Shown: positions 34,151 through 42,852, numbered from the stretch's first letter. The stretch: 64,000 nucleotides of DNA from Myroides oncorhynchi (GCF_020905415.1 NZ_JAJJMP010000001.1:3669501-3733500); one strand, 5' to 3'. Translations and numbers: made by a program. Notes: generated by a model from the sequence alone, not told the origin.

Positions 34151-36058
34151 ATGAACAATTTCGAACAATTAGGATTAAATGAATCTCTTTTATCTGCGAT
34201 CAAGGATATGGGGTTTGAAAATCCATCAGAGATCCAGCAGAAAGCTATTCCATTACTATTAGAGAAAGATACCGACATTGTTGCGTTAGCCCAAACGGGG
34301 ACTGGGAAAACCGCAGCTTTTGGTTTTCCTTTGATTCAAAAGATAGACGTTTCTAATAAGAACACACAAGGTCTTATCTTATCGCCGACTAGAGAGTTAT
34401 GTTTGCAAATCGCAAACGAAATTAAACAGTACTCGAAGTATGTAAAAGGACTTCACTCAGTAGCTGTTTACGGGGGTGCTAGCATAACAGAACAAGCTAA
34501 AGACGTAAAACGTGGAGCTCAAATCATTGTAGCTACACCGGGTAGAATGCAAGACATGATTAACCGCGGTATGGTTAACATCAAAAACATCCAGTATTGT
34601 ATATTAGATGAGGCTGATGAAATGCTTAACATGGGATTTTATGAGGATATCACATCTATTTTATCTGATACTCCAAGAGAAAAAAACACATGGTTATTCT
34701 CTGCTACAATGCCGCAAGAAGTTGCGCGTATTGCAAGAGAATTCATGAAAACACCAGAAGAAATTACTGTTGGTCATAAAAACCAAGGTAACGTAAATGT
34801 AAGCCATGAATACTATTTAGTATCTGCTAGAGATCGCTACCCAGCGCTTAAACGTTTAGCAGATGCAAATCCAGATATTTTCTCTGTAGTGTTCTGTAGA
34901 ACAAAAAGAGATACTCAATCAGTAGCTGAAAAACTTATCGAGGATGGATATAACGCAGCTGCATTACACGGTGACTTATCACAAGCTCAACGTGATGCTG
35001 TAATGAAATCATTCCGTGGTAAACAAATTCAAATGCTTGTTGCAACTGACGTTGCTGCACGTGGGATCGACGTAGATGATATTACTCACGTAGTAAACTA
35101 CCAATTACCTGACGAAATCGAGACTTACACTCACCGTAGTGGACGTACTGGACGTGCTGGTAAATCTGGAACATCTATGGTTATCGTTACTAAGAGTGAA
35201 TTAAGAAAAATTCAACAAATCGAGCGTATCATCAAAAATAAATTTGAAGAGAAGCCTGTTCCATCTGGAATTGAGATTTGTGAAATTCAATTATTCCACT
35301 TAGCTAACAAAATTAAAGAAGTTGAAATTAATAATGAAATTGAAGCTTATTTACCAGCTATCACTGAATTATTACAAGACTTTGATAAAGAGGAAATTAT
35401 TAAAAAAGTAGTTTCTGTAGAGTTCAACAGATTCTTAGAATACTACCAAAAAGCTTCTAATACAATGGCTAGCGTATCTGCTGGAAGAAACAATTCGAAA
35501 GAAGTACCTACTGATGGTGCAGTTCGTTTCTTCGTTAACTTAGGTGCGAAAGATGATTTAGATTGGATGACATTAAAAGATTTCTTACGTGATACTTTAG
35601 AATTAGGTCGTGATGACTTATTCAAAGTTGATGTTAAGGACGGGTTCTCATTCTTCAACACTGAAGCTGAACACGCTGAAAAAGTAATGGAGATTTTAAA
35701 TGGTCTTGAGTACAAAGGACGTCGTGTGAATGTTGAAATCTCTAATAATGACGGTGGCCGTAGTGGTGGACGTCGCGATCACAACAACCGCGGAGGTGGT
35801 AGAAGTGGTGGAGGATTCAGAGGTGGAGAAAGAAGATCTGAAGGTGGATTTAGAGGTGGAGAAAGAAGATCTTCTTCATCTGATAGATCTGGAGGTCGTA
35901 GTAACGACAGAAGATCGTCATCTGAAGGTGGATTTAGAGGTGGAGAGAGAAGATCTTCTTCATCTGATAGATCATCATCTGACAGAGCTCCTCGTAACGA
36001 ACGTGGATCAAGAAGAAGTAGCGATGGTGACTCATCTAGAAGAACTAGAAGAGACTAA
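34151..36058 (+). CDS. DEAD-box RNA helicase with RGG-rich tail (DeaD/CsdA type)
   Basis: The 635-aa protein unwinds RNA, probably in ribosome assembly or mRNA handling in the cold. The Q motif is at the N-terminus (PSEIQQKAIPLLL), then AQTGTGKTAAF (I), SPTRELC (Ia), LDEADEMLNMGF (DEAD), FSATMP (III) and HRSGRTGRAGKSGT (VI). A DbpA-like RNA-binding domain covers about residues 470-540. The last 90 residues are a low-complexity tail of repeated GGFRGGERRSSSSDRS units, which should bind RNA and be disordered. The matching DNA is repetitive (35813-35985). It stands alone. Confidence 0.92.
   Translation: MNNFEQLGLNESLLSAIKDMGFENPSEIQQKAIPLLLEKDTDIVALAQTGTGKTAAFGFPLIQKIDVSNKNTQGLILSPTRELCLQIANEIKQYSKYVKGLHSVAVYGGASITEQAKDVKRGAQIIVATPGRMQDMINRGMVNIKNIQYCILDEADEMLNMGFYEDITSILSDTPREKNTWLFSATMPQEVARIAREFMKTPEEITVGHKNQGNVNVSHEYYLVSARDRYPALKRLADANPDIFSVVFCRTKRDTQSVAEKLIEDGYNAAALHGDLSQAQRDAVMKSFRGKQIQMLVATDVAARGIDVDDITHVVNYQLPDEIETYTHRSGRTGRAGKSGTSMVIVTKSELRKIQQIERIIKNKFEEKPVPSGIEICEIQLFHLANKIKEVEINNEIEAYLPAITELLQDFDKEEIIKKVVSVEFNRFLEYYQKASNTMASVSAGRNNSKEVPTDGAVRFFVNLGAKDDLDWMTLKDFLRDTLELGRDDLFKVDVKDGFSFFNTEAEHAEKVMEILNGLEYKGRRVNVEISNNDGGRSGGRRDHNNRGGGRSGGGFRGGERRSEGGFRGGERRSSSSDRSGGRSNDRRSSSEGGFRGGERRSSSSDRSSSDRAPRNERGSRRSSDGDSSRRTRRD
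35813..35985 (+). repeat. Imperfect coding repeats in the helicase RGG tail
   Basis: The unit encoding GGFRGGERRS occurs three times (around 35813, 35845 and 35929), the last two followed by a nearly identical segment encoding SSSSDRS. Copies keep synonymous codons (GGTGGATTTAGAGGTGGAGA), so they are recent duplications and liable to gain or lose units. Confidence 0.75.
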
Positions 36059-36128
36059 ATTGTTAATTTTTACCAAATAGTATATAAAACTGTAAAATAT
36101 CTTTTACTTTTAAGCAATCTTAAAAACT

Positions 36129-36884
36129 ATGAGAAATTTTACAGTTTTATTATTTTTAATACTTTCCTCACTAGCTGTATTTGCACAGAGTAAAAACAAC
36201 GCAAAAGGAACTATTCTAAATGACAAATCATTTTTACCAGTTGATGACGTTAACGTTATCAATATTACACAAGTTAAAGGAACAATCAGCAAAAGAGATG
36301 GTTCTTTTAGTATCGAAGCGAATCTGAACGATTCTATTCACTTTTCTTACCCTGGTTATATCCCAATAAAACTAAAGGTAACTAATGACTGGCTAAATAA
36401 TGATAATCTAAAAATATATCTTACTGAACAAACAATCGTCTTAGACGAAATTGTCATCAAAAAATTTGACTTAACAGGTTATTTAGAAGTAGACACTAAA
36501 TTAATCGAGTTAAATGACAAGATGAAATTTGACTTTTATAGACGTAATCAGACTCCTTATTATGGAACAGCTATGGGTACTTTCTTTAGCCCTGTAGATG
36601 TTGTTTACAATTTATTTAAAGGAAAAGATAAGAAACTTAAGAAATTAGAAGCTATTAAAGAGGATCAAAATATGATCGCCTTAATGCAAACTAGATACGA
36701 CAGAGAAATCGTATGTGGCTTATTAGAGATTACAAGAGAAGATATTGTAAAGTCTCTTCAGAATTGTAATTACAGTGATAAGTTCATCTATACAGCCACA
36801 GATTTTCAAATCTACCAAGCTTTAAATGATTGTTATGATAGCTCTAAAGTTCTAGCAACAAAAAAGAAAAATACATCCAATTAA
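36129..36884 (+). CDS. Secreted protein with carboxypeptidase-regulatory-like domain
   Basis: The 251-aa protein has a signal peptide (about residues 1-20, ending SLAVFAQ) and a CarboxypepD_reg-like beta domain at about residues 27-105 (KGTILNDKSFLPVDDVNVINITQVKGTISKRDGSFSI and SIHFSYPGYIPIKLKV). The remaining 140 residues have no motif I know. Such domains are common at the start of SusC-like receptors and in small secreted proteins. It is not followed by a TonB receptor here. It ends in a terminator whose loop contains its stop codon. Confidence 0.8.
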   Translation: MRNFTVLLFLILSSLAVFAQSKNNAKGTILNDKSFLPVDDVNVINITQVKGTISKRDGSFSIEANLNDSIHFSYPGYIPIKLKVTNDWLNNDNLKIYLTEQTIVLDEIVIKKFDLTGYLEVDTKLIELNDKMKFDFYRRNQTPYYGTAMGTFFSPVDVVYNLFKGKDKKLKKLEAIKEDQNMIALMQTRYDREIVCGLLEITREDIVKSLQNCNYSDKFIYTATDFQIYQALNDCYDSSKVLATKKKNTSN

Positions 36885-36900
36885 CGGATGTATTTTTTTT
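36867..36900 (+). terminator. Terminator overlapping the end of 36129-36884
   Basis: A 12-bp perfect stem (36867-36878 with 36886-36897) and a T-run. The stop codon TAA (36882-36884) lies in the loop. Confidence 0.87.
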
Positions 36901-36946
36901 GCTCTATTTTCACCAATTGTAAATATGATAAAATAGAAATAAAACT

Positions 36947-36954
36947 TATTTTTG
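36947..36954 (+). promoter_or_regulatory. -7 box TATTTTTG upstream of the dihydroorotase-like gene
   Basis: A perfect TANNTTTG match, 43 bases before the ATG at 36998. Confidence 0.42.
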
Positions 36955-36997
36955 TACAAATAACAACACATCACTAATATAAACTACTTCACAGAAA

Positions 36998-38248
36998 ATG
37001 AATATCATTTTAAAAACTGCAAAAGTAATTGATTCTGCTAGCCCATTTCACAACCAAACTGTTGACATTCAAATAGAGAATGGGGTAATTACTAATATTG
37101 CTAATCAAATCGATAACAATGAATTTGAACAAGTAAGATACAACAACCTACATATCTCTCAAGGTTGGTTTGAAAGCTCTGTTTGTCTAGGTGAGCCAGG
37201 TTTTGAAGAAAGAGAGAACATCGCACATGGACTAGAAGTGGCTGCTAAAAGCGGATTTACACAAGTAGCAGTAGAACCAAATACCCACCCTATTATTGAC
37301 TCTCAAAGTATAGTAAGTTTTATCAAACAAAAAGCATTCGGCCAGACAACTGAGCTATTCCCTATCGGAGCCTTAACAATGAAATCTGAAGGTAATGACC
37401 TTGCTGAATTATTTGATATGAAGAATGCTGGAGCTATTGCTTTTGGAGATTACAAAAAATCAATCCAAAATGCCAATGTTCTTAAGATTGCTCTTCAGTA
37501 TGTACAAGATTTTGATGGCCTTGTAATTGCTTTTTCTCAAGATAATAGCATAAAGGGTAAAGGTGTCGCTAATGAAGGCATAGAAAGCACAAAACTAGGC
37601 TTAAAAGGCATTCCAACTCTTGCAGAAGAAATACAAATAGCTCGCAACTTATTCTTACTAGAATATACAGGTGGTAAAATACACTTCCCTACTATCTCTA
37701 CTGCTAAATCAGTAGAACTAATCAAGGAAGCTAAACTAAAAGGATTAAATGTAACATGTAGCACAGCTGTACATCTATTAACGATGACTGACGAGAAGCT
37801 TAACGACTTCGATACCCGATTTAAAGTATCACCTCCACTTAGAGATGAAGCGAATAGACTAGCGTTAATCAACGGTGTATTAGATGGTACGATCGACTGT
37901 ATCACTTCTGAACACAATCCTCTAGATATAGAACACAAGAAACTAGAGTTTAACAGCGCCTCTAACGGAACTATAGGTTTAGAATCAGCATTCGCCGCTT
38001 TAAATACAGTGCTTCCAATCGAAGTAGTAATCGCTAAACTAACAGCTGCTAGAACAATCTTCAAAATAGAAGAACATCCTATAGAAGTAGGTAACAAAGT
38101 GAACTTAACACTTTTCAATCCTAAAAAAGAGTATATCTTTACCAAAGAAAATATATTGTCTAAATCTAAAAACTCTGCTTTTTTAAACCACGTTATGAAT
38201 GGTGAAGTATATGGAGTAATAAACGGAGACAGAAAAACATTAAAATAA
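36998..38248 (+). CDS. Dihydroorotase-like protein lacking metal ligands
   Basis: The 416-aa protein has the full amidohydrolase layout of dihydroorotase. Family landmarks are GEPGFEERENIAHGLEVAAKSGFTQVAVEPNT and the C-terminal region. The catalytic residues are not kept. Where active enzymes have D-x-H-x-H then R-EPG, this protein reads ESSVCLGEPG (Ser61 and Cys63 at the His positions, Gly65 at the Arg). The TDHAPH motif near the end reads TSEHNPLD, so the catalytic Asp is Ser. The second His region (usually VHAED) reads IAFSQD. Hence it is probably not a working dihydroorotase and may be a structural partner, as PyrC' is for aspartate transcarbamoylase in Pseudomonas. It heads an operon with a membrane protein and an esterase. 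Confidence 0.85.
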   Translation: MNIILKTAKVIDSASPFHNQTVDIQIENGVITNIANQIDNNEFEQVRYNNLHISQGWFESSVCLGEPGFEERENIAHGLEVAAKSGFTQVAVEPNTHPIIDSQSIVSFIKQKAFGQTTELFPIGALTMKSEGNDLAELFDMKNAGAIAFGDYKKSIQNANVLKIALQYVQDFDGLVIAFSQDNSIKGKGVANEGIESTKLGLKGIPTLAEEIQIARNLFLLEYTGGKIHFPTISTAKSVELIKEAKLKGLNVTCSTAVHLLTMTDEKLNDFDTRFKVSPPLRDEANRLALINGVLDGTIDCITSEHNPLDIEHKKLEFNSASNGTIGLESAFAALNTVLPIEVVIAKLTAARTIFKIEEHPIEVGNKVNLTLFNPKKEYIFTKENILSKSKNSAFLNHVMNGEVYGVINGDRKTLK

Positions 38249-38266
38249 ATTAATTAATCAAACGAA

Positions 38267-38611
38267 ATGCTGAAGACTTTTAACGAAAAAGAAATAGAGA
38301 CAGGTAGAACAATGGCTGTAGTAGCACATCTATTTATCTTAGGAACTTTAATAGCTATATTTATGAATATTGAACCAAAGAATCGCTTCTCTGGTTTTTA
38401 CATCAAACAAGCGTTTGGACTAACCTTATTCTTTTTTGCTTTAGGCTCTATAGCTAGTAATTTTGATACTTGGCTTATATCTGGTCCTTTCTACTTTTGT
38501 TTCATCACGCTATGGGCATACAGTTTTATCGGAGCAGTAAGCGGGGAAATTAAGCCATTACCAAAAATTGGCGTATATTTTCAAAAATGGTTTGACAAAT
38601 TATCTGCATAA
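38267..38611 (+). CDS. Small membrane protein, DUF4870-like
   Basis: The 114-aa protein has three hydrophobic segments (about residues 15-35, 46-68 and 72-92) and a short cytoplasmic tail. The SGFYIKQAFGLTLFFF segment resembles DUF4870/Tic20-like small membrane proteins. I cannot assign a role. It lies 18 bases after the dihydroorotase-like gene and 3 bases before the esterase, inside one operon. Confidence 0.7.
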   Translation: MLKTFNEKEIETGRTMAVVAHLFILGTLIAIFMNIEPKNRFSGFYIKQAFGLTLFFFALGSIASNFDTWLISGPFYFCFITLWAYSFIGAVSGEIKPLPKIGVYFQKWFDKLSA

Positions 38612-38614
38612 ATT

Positions 38615-39265
38615 ATGGATACATCACTTTCTATTTCATATTTGGTTCAAGAACCTAAAATTATCAAAGACAGTAACCCAGTTATCATCTTACTACATGG
38701 TTATGGCAGTAACGAAGAGGATTTATTCTCTTTTGCGCCTGAATTACCTGAGGATTATTATGTGATCTCAGCGCGTGCACCATTTACAGTACCTCCTTAC
38801 GGATATGCATGGTATGCTATTACTTTTGACGCTGATGCTAACAAATTCTCTGATGATAGCCAAGCTATCGAATCTAGAGATTTGATTGTTCGATTTATAG
38901 ATGAACTTATTACTAAGTATCCTATAGATACTAATAACGTTAATCTAGTAGGGTTTAGTCAAGGAGCTATCCTTAGTTATGCAATTGCACTTTCTTACCC
39001 TGAAAAGATAAATAAAGTAGTAGCGTTAAGTGGTTACTTTAATGAGAATATCATCATTGAGAACTACAAAGAGAACAACTTAAATAAGGTTAAATTCTTT
39101 GCTTCTCACGGGACAGTAGATCAGGTTATTCCTATTGATTGGGCTAGAAGAACACCTGTTATATTAGACAGTCTAGATATAACTCATATTTATAAAGAAT
39201 ACCCTGTAGGACACGGAGTACATCCTTTAAACTTTAAAGACTTTAAAGATTTTCTTTTAGAATAG
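38615..39265 (+). CDS. Alpha/beta hydrolase, carboxylesterase/phospholipase type
   Basis: The 216-aa protein is a compact alpha/beta hydrolase of the abhydrolase_2 group. It shows the ILLHGYGSNEEDLFSF oxyanion loop, the nucleophile Ser in VGFSQGAILSYAIAL, the acid Asp in HGTVDQVIPI and the base His in YPVGHGVHP. There is no signal peptide, so it acts in the cytoplasm. Relatives are short-chain carboxylesterases, lysophospholipases and protein depalmitoylases. It is the third gene of an operon after the dihydroorotase-like and membrane proteins, and is closed by a very long hairpin. Confidence 0.86.
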   Translation: MDTSLSISYLVQEPKIIKDSNPVIILLHGYGSNEEDLFSFAPELPEDYYVISARAPFTVPPYGYAWYAITFDADANKFSDDSQAIESRDLIVRFIDELITKYPIDTNNVNLVGFSQGAILSYAIALSYPEKINKVVALSGYFNENIIIENYKENNLNKVKFFASHGTVDQVIPIDWARRTPVILDSLDITHIYKEYPVGHGVHPLNFKDFKDFLLE

Positions 39266-39270
39266 TCTTC

Positions 39271-39322
39271 AAAATAAGAAAATGGCTAGTAGATATATAT
39301 CTGCTAGCCATTTTCTTATTTT
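39271..39322. terminator. Bidirectional terminator, near-perfect 52-bp palindrome
   Basis: Arms 39271-39289 and 39304-39322 match perfectly over 19 bp, and the inner 14 bases continue the symmetry with one mismatch. It lies between convergent genes (ending 39265 and 39334), with A- and T-tracts on each side. Confidence 0.85.
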
Positions 39323-39333
39323 AACTTTTATAT

Positions 39334-39873
39334 TTATTCACCTACATTCTCATCTTCTATAGGTTGATCACTGTTAATCACCTTTAATTCGATAGTTTTA
39401 GCTGCAGTAAACACTACTTCTCCTTTATTTTTAAGCTCCATACGCTCACTAGACAACTCCCATCCACTATTCGTATAAACTCTTTTGTCCTTAGACTGAT
39501 CTAAAACAATACCTTTTTTATGATTAGGCAAATAGATCTCTGCTTTCTTTTTATCCTGAGCAAAAATAACAAAGCAACTAACATCATTATTCTCCATCTC
39601 ATTTTCTTCCACATCATTCCCCACTACCTCTACGGGATTTAATCTAAATCCTTTCTCGAAGACTCTAACGCAGTCACTTTCTAACTCACTCCATCTATAT
39701 CCTGCTGAATAAGCACACCCATTATTATCCTCCTCATCTTCTAGTACAACAATTTCAGTGCTCCCATCTGTAACAACTGTCCCCAACCCAGTCTCCTCCT
39801 TATCTTTTAAAATAAAGTCACATGAAGTCAACATCAAAAGCAACAAAAAAAACAAACTTCTTGATATTCTCAT
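39334..39873 (-). CDS. Hypothetical lipoprotein, 179 aa
   Basis: I do not recognise this protein. It has a lipoprotein signal (MRISRSLFFLLLLMLTSCDF, lipidated Cys18), an acidic linker (TEIVVLEDEEDNN), then a soluble domain with CAYSAGYRWSELESDCVRVFEKGF and CFVIFAQDKKKAEIYLP. The second part looks beta-rich. It lies 26 bases after the 164-aa protein gene and is the last gene of the leftward run that begins with the MBL hydrolase. Confidence 0.65.
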   Translation of the reverse strand: MRISRSLFFLLLLMLTSCDFILKDKEETGLGTVVTDGSTEIVVLEDEEDNNGCAYSAGYRWSELESDCVRVFEKGFRLNPVEVVGNDVEENEMENNDVSCFVIFAQDKKKAEIYLPNHKKGIVLDQSKDKRVYTNSGWELSSERMELKNKGEVVFTAAKTIELKVINSDQPIEDENVGE

Positions 39874-39899
39874 ACTTAATTAAATTTAAGTTTTATATT

Positions 39900-40394
39900 C
39901 TATTTTGCAGTATACAATACTGTATCAATTGTTTTAAACTCTGTAGGTTTCCCTTCTGTGTAGAAATACTTAATTAGCACTTCCCCATGTATTTCACCAG
40001 CATAAAAGTCTGCTATTATCCATCTATGATTAAGAACTTTAACTTTATTAATCAAACATTTATCACCATTCATCGGACCATAAGGAACTAGAGGATTACC
40101 ATTCTCCTGATGATTTAAAGCTAATACTTCTTCTTTAATAAGTGCTAAAGATTTATCAATATTTTTATAGTTAAAATACTCTTGAGCATCATTATTATAC
40201 TCAATAGAGAAATAATTAGACTCGTTAAACTCCTTAGTAACCTGTTTTAAAGAATCTCGAACAATATCAATACGCTTATGAGCTATATCTATCTTCTTCT
40301 CTTCCATCTTATACATATTCTTATTATTGGCATAAAACAATACTAATAGTACTGAAGAAAAAAGGAATAAGTAGAAGAAAGCTTTATGTTTCAT
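39900..40394 (-). CDS. Hypothetical membrane-anchored protein, 164 aa
   Basis: I do not recognise this protein. It begins with one membrane segment (MKHKAFFYLFLFSSVLLVLFYAN) that could be an uncleaved anchor, then a coiled-coil-like helix (about residues 26-60) and a soluble beta-rich domain. The later part, KVLNHRWIIADFYAGEIHGEVLIKYFYTEGKPTEFKTID, reads like a lipocalin-free beta sheet with no known motif. It lies between the MBL hydrolase (16 bases upstream) and the lipoprotein (26 bases downstream). Confidence 0.62.
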   Translation of the reverse strand: MKHKAFFYLFLFSSVLLVLFYANNKNMYKMEEKKIDIAHKRIDIVRDSLKQVTKEFNESNYFSIEYNNDAQEYFNYKNIDKSLALIKEEVLALNHQENGNPLVPYGPMNGDKCLINKVKVLNHRWIIADFYAGEIHGEVLIKYFYTEGKPTEFKTIDTVLYTAK

Positions 40395-40409
40395 AATTAT
40401 GAGTATAAA

Positions 40410-41174
40410 TTAAATAGTGATTTTTAGATTGTCAAATGCCAAATATACATCTTTTGGCAGTATTTTCTGCACCTCTTTATGAAAACCTAAATCTTGCGCT
40501 ATATGCGTTAGATAGGTTTTCTCTGGTTTTATTTGCTCAATAAAAGTCAGCGCTTCGTCTAGACTAAAATGAGTAGGATGCTCTTTAATTCGCAGTGCAT
40601 TTACGATTAAAACTTTACATCCTTTTATCTTTTCTATTTCTTTATCCGAAATATATTTGGCATCAGTAATGTAAACTAAATCTCCAAATCGATATCCAAA
40701 TATAGGTAATGGTCCATGCATAATATCTAATGGAATGATCGTTTTATTATTAATCACGATATCCGTGTCAGAAGTGACAATATGCTCTTCTACACTCGGA
40801 GCTCCAGGATACCTATCCTCTTTAGTAAAGATGTAGTCAAACCTCTTCTCCAGCGCCGTCATCACACGATCTGATGCATATAATGGCATCGGTCCATGTA
40901 AGAATGTCAAGGGGCGTATCTCATCTAGTCCTGCGATGTGATCGGCGTGCTCATGGGTGTATAATATCGCATCTAACTTAGTGCAACCAACTGCTAACAT
41001 CTGCTGACGAAAATCAGGACCACAGTCCACTAAGAATGTACTGTTATCCCATTCAACCAAGATGGATGTTCTCAGCCTCTTGTCGCGTGGATCTTCACTA
41101 TGAACAACTGGATGATCTATACCTATTATAGGAATTCCCTGAGAAGTACCTGTGCCTAAAAAATAAACTTCCAA
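40410..41174 (-). CDS. MBL-fold metallo-hydrolase, PhnP-like
   Basis: The 254-aa protein has a metallo-beta-lactamase fold. The zinc motif is YTHEHADHIAGLDEI (HxHxDH), with the N-terminal GTGTSQGIPIIG and the later ligands in DIMHGPLPIFG, YITDAKYI and HPTHFSLDEA. GTGTSQG and the length resemble PhnP-type phosphodiesterases. It is cytoplasmic. The substrate is inferred only by family: cyclic ribose phosphates or cyclic nucleotides. It is first in a leftward run with two envelope proteins, and a divergent promoter region separates it from the 482-aa protein. Confidence 0.85.
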   Translation of the reverse strand: MEVYFLGTGTSQGIPIIGIDHPVVHSEDPRDKRLRTSILVEWDNSTFLVDCGPDFRQQMLAVGCTKLDAILYTHEHADHIAGLDEIRPLTFLHGPMPLYASDRVMTALEKRFDYIFTKEDRYPGAPSVEEHIVTSDTDIVINNKTIIPLDIMHGPLPIFGYRFGDLVYITDAKYISDKEIEKIKGCKVLIVNALRIKEHPTHFSLDEALTFIEQIKPEKTYLTHIAQDLGFHKEVQKILPKDVYLAFDNLKITI

Positions 41175-41192
41175 AATGACTTAATTTTTCCA

Positions 41193-41200
41193 CAAAAGTA
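41193..41200 (-). promoter_or_regulatory. -7 box TACTTTTG upstream of the MBL hydrolase gene
   Basis: CAAAAGTA on the plus strand reads TACTTTTG on the coding strand, 18 bases before the ATG at 41174. No TTG at -33. Confidence 0.42.
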
Positions 41201-41232
41201 CGCTTTATCTTTTTTTGTTGCACGATATTTGT

Positions 41233-41240
41233 TACGTTTG
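41233..41240 (+). promoter_or_regulatory. -7 box TACGTTTG upstream of the 482-aa protein gene
   Basis: TACGTTTG is a perfect TANNTTTG match. TTG at 41215-41217 gives a spacer of 15 bases, slightly short. The box lies 17 bases before the ATG at 41258. Confidence 0.45.
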
Positions 41241-41257
41241 TTTAAAATAGCTAACCA

Positions 41258-42706
41258 ATGAAAAACTTTGCGGAAGACTTAAAATTAGATGGTGACAGAT
41301 TCATAGAACACCAACCTGCAATATCAGATAAAGCCCTCAAAATCAATCTTAATAACGACATTTACGGAACCTTCGCTGAGATAGGTGCTGGTCAAGAAAC
41401 GGTACGTCACTTTTTTAGAGCTGGTGGTTCTTCTAGAACTGTTGCTAAAGCGATGTCTGCTTATGACAAAGTATTTAGTGATGCAATCTATTCTGTAGAG
41501 GAAGATGGACGTTATGTAACAGAAAGTCGCCTAATCAAGATGCTTGATTATGAGACAAAAAAGATAGAAGAGCGTCTAATACGCGCTGAGAATCCTAATA
41601 AGACATTCTTTAGTTATGCTAACACTGTAGCTACTATCGATTATGCCAAAAAGAATAAAGGACACGGATGGGTAGGAATTATGTTTCAAGCTGAATCAGG
41701 ACAACCTTATAACAAAATAGTACTACACATACAGTTTAAAGAAACGGACTCTAAGTTGCAGCAAGAAACACTAGGGATACTAGGAGTTAACCTTATTTAT
41801 GGTGCATTCTACCAACATAATGATCCTAAAAAGCTGATATATAGCTTATATGATCACTTAGATAAGGATCAAATAGAAATCGACAGTATCAACTTCTCTG
41901 GTCCTATCTTTGATAAAGTAGACAACAGATTAATGAGTTTACAGTTGGTTAAAAACGGAATGACAGACGCAGTAATGTTCAATCCTGACGGACGTTGTGA
42001 ACTAGCAGCTAACGAATTATACAAACAAAACATCCTTGCTTTAAGAGGTAGCTTTAGACCTGTTACTATCGTTAATATGGATATGTATCAGAAATCATTA
42101 GACAAGTTTATGACCAATAATAACTTAGCTAAAGAGAACACTACCGTAGTATTTGAGATTACGCTATCTAACTTATTAGCTGAGGGAGAACTTGACGAAG
42201 CAGACTTCTTAGAAAGAGCAGATTTATTATGCTCTCTAGGACAAACAGTAATGATCTCTAACTACCAAGAATACTATAAACTGACAGAATACTTCTCTAA
42301 ATACACTGATCAGAAAATAGCCTTAGCAATGGGAGTAAGTAGCTTACTTAACATATTCGAGGAGAAATACTACACTAATCTAACAGGTGGTATCTTAGAA
42401 GGTTTAGGTAAATTATTTAGAAATACGATGAAGATTTATCTATATCCAATGTTTGGTACAGAAGGACAGATAGTAGACTCAACAAATCTAAAAGTAGATT
42501 TACATATTAAAGAGCTTTATAAATTCTTTAAAAAGAACAACCAAATCATCGATATCGAAGATTATAAAGAAGAACACTTATCTATATTCTCAAGAGATGT
42601 ACTTAAACTTCTACAACAAAACAAAGAAGGATGGGAAGAACAACTTCCTCCAGGTATCTCTAAAATCATTAAAGAGAAAGAGTTATTCGGATATAAAAAC
42701 AAATAA
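41258..42706 (+). CDS. Conserved cytoplasmic protein of unknown function, 482 aa
   Basis: I do not assign a function. The protein has no signal peptide or membrane segment and reads as a large alpha/beta protein. Notable segments are NDIYGTFAEIGAGQETVRHFFRAGGSSRTVAKAMSAYDKVFSDAIY near the N-terminus, YAKKNKGHGWVGIMFQ in the middle, and NLTGGILEGLGKLFRNTMKIYLYP near the C-terminus. Proteins of this kind in the class are sometimes labelled TonB-dependent receptor, which cannot be right without a signal, plug or beta-barrel. It forms a single-gene unit with a strong terminator, and its codon use matches core genes. Confidence 0.72.
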   Translation: MKNFAEDLKLDGDRFIEHQPAISDKALKINLNNDIYGTFAEIGAGQETVRHFFRAGGSSRTVAKAMSAYDKVFSDAIYSVEEDGRYVTESRLIKMLDYETKKIEERLIRAENPNKTFFSYANTVATIDYAKKNKGHGWVGIMFQAESGQPYNKIVLHIQFKETDSKLQQETLGILGVNLIYGAFYQHNDPKKLIYSLYDHLDKDQIEIDSINFSGPIFDKVDNRLMSLQLVKNGMTDAVMFNPDGRCELAANELYKQNILALRGSFRPVTIVNMDMYQKSLDKFMTNNNLAKENTTVVFEITLSNLLAEGELDEADFLERADLLCSLGQTVMISNYQEYYKLTEYFSKYTDQKIALAMGVSSLLNIFEEKYYTNLTGGILEGLGKLFRNTMKIYLYPMFGTEGQIVDSTNLKVDLHIKELYKFFKKNNQIIDIEDYKEEHLSIFSRDVLKLLQQNKEGWEEQLPPGISKIIKEKELFGYKNK

Positions 42707-42728
42707 AAATCTTTTACAACATAAAGTA

Positions 42729-42759
42729 AAAAAGCCATTGAGTGATCAATGGCTTTTTC
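42729..42759. terminator. Bidirectional terminator between convergent genes
   Basis: A 12-bp perfect stem (42729-42740 with 42747-42758), loop AGTGAT and T/A tracts. It lies between the 482-aa protein gene and the convergent CoA-transferase. Confidence 0.86.
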
Positions 42760-42852
42760 ATTCCTATTTATTCTCACAAATCAAGTAGTTATTAATCTGA
42801 TCAAACTTGATAAACAAAGAGTCTCCCACAAAAGACACTCTCCTATAAATAA

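Noticed and set aside
35730..36080. 116-codon Val/Glu-rich frame inside the DEAD-box tail
   Set aside because: It is an out-of-frame reading of the repetitive RGG coding sequence; the main frame has all helicase motifs.
37537..38145. 202-codon frame opposite the dihydroorotase-like gene
   Set aside because: It is antisense to a gene with clear family motifs and shows the Ser/Leu-rich composition of a shadow frame.
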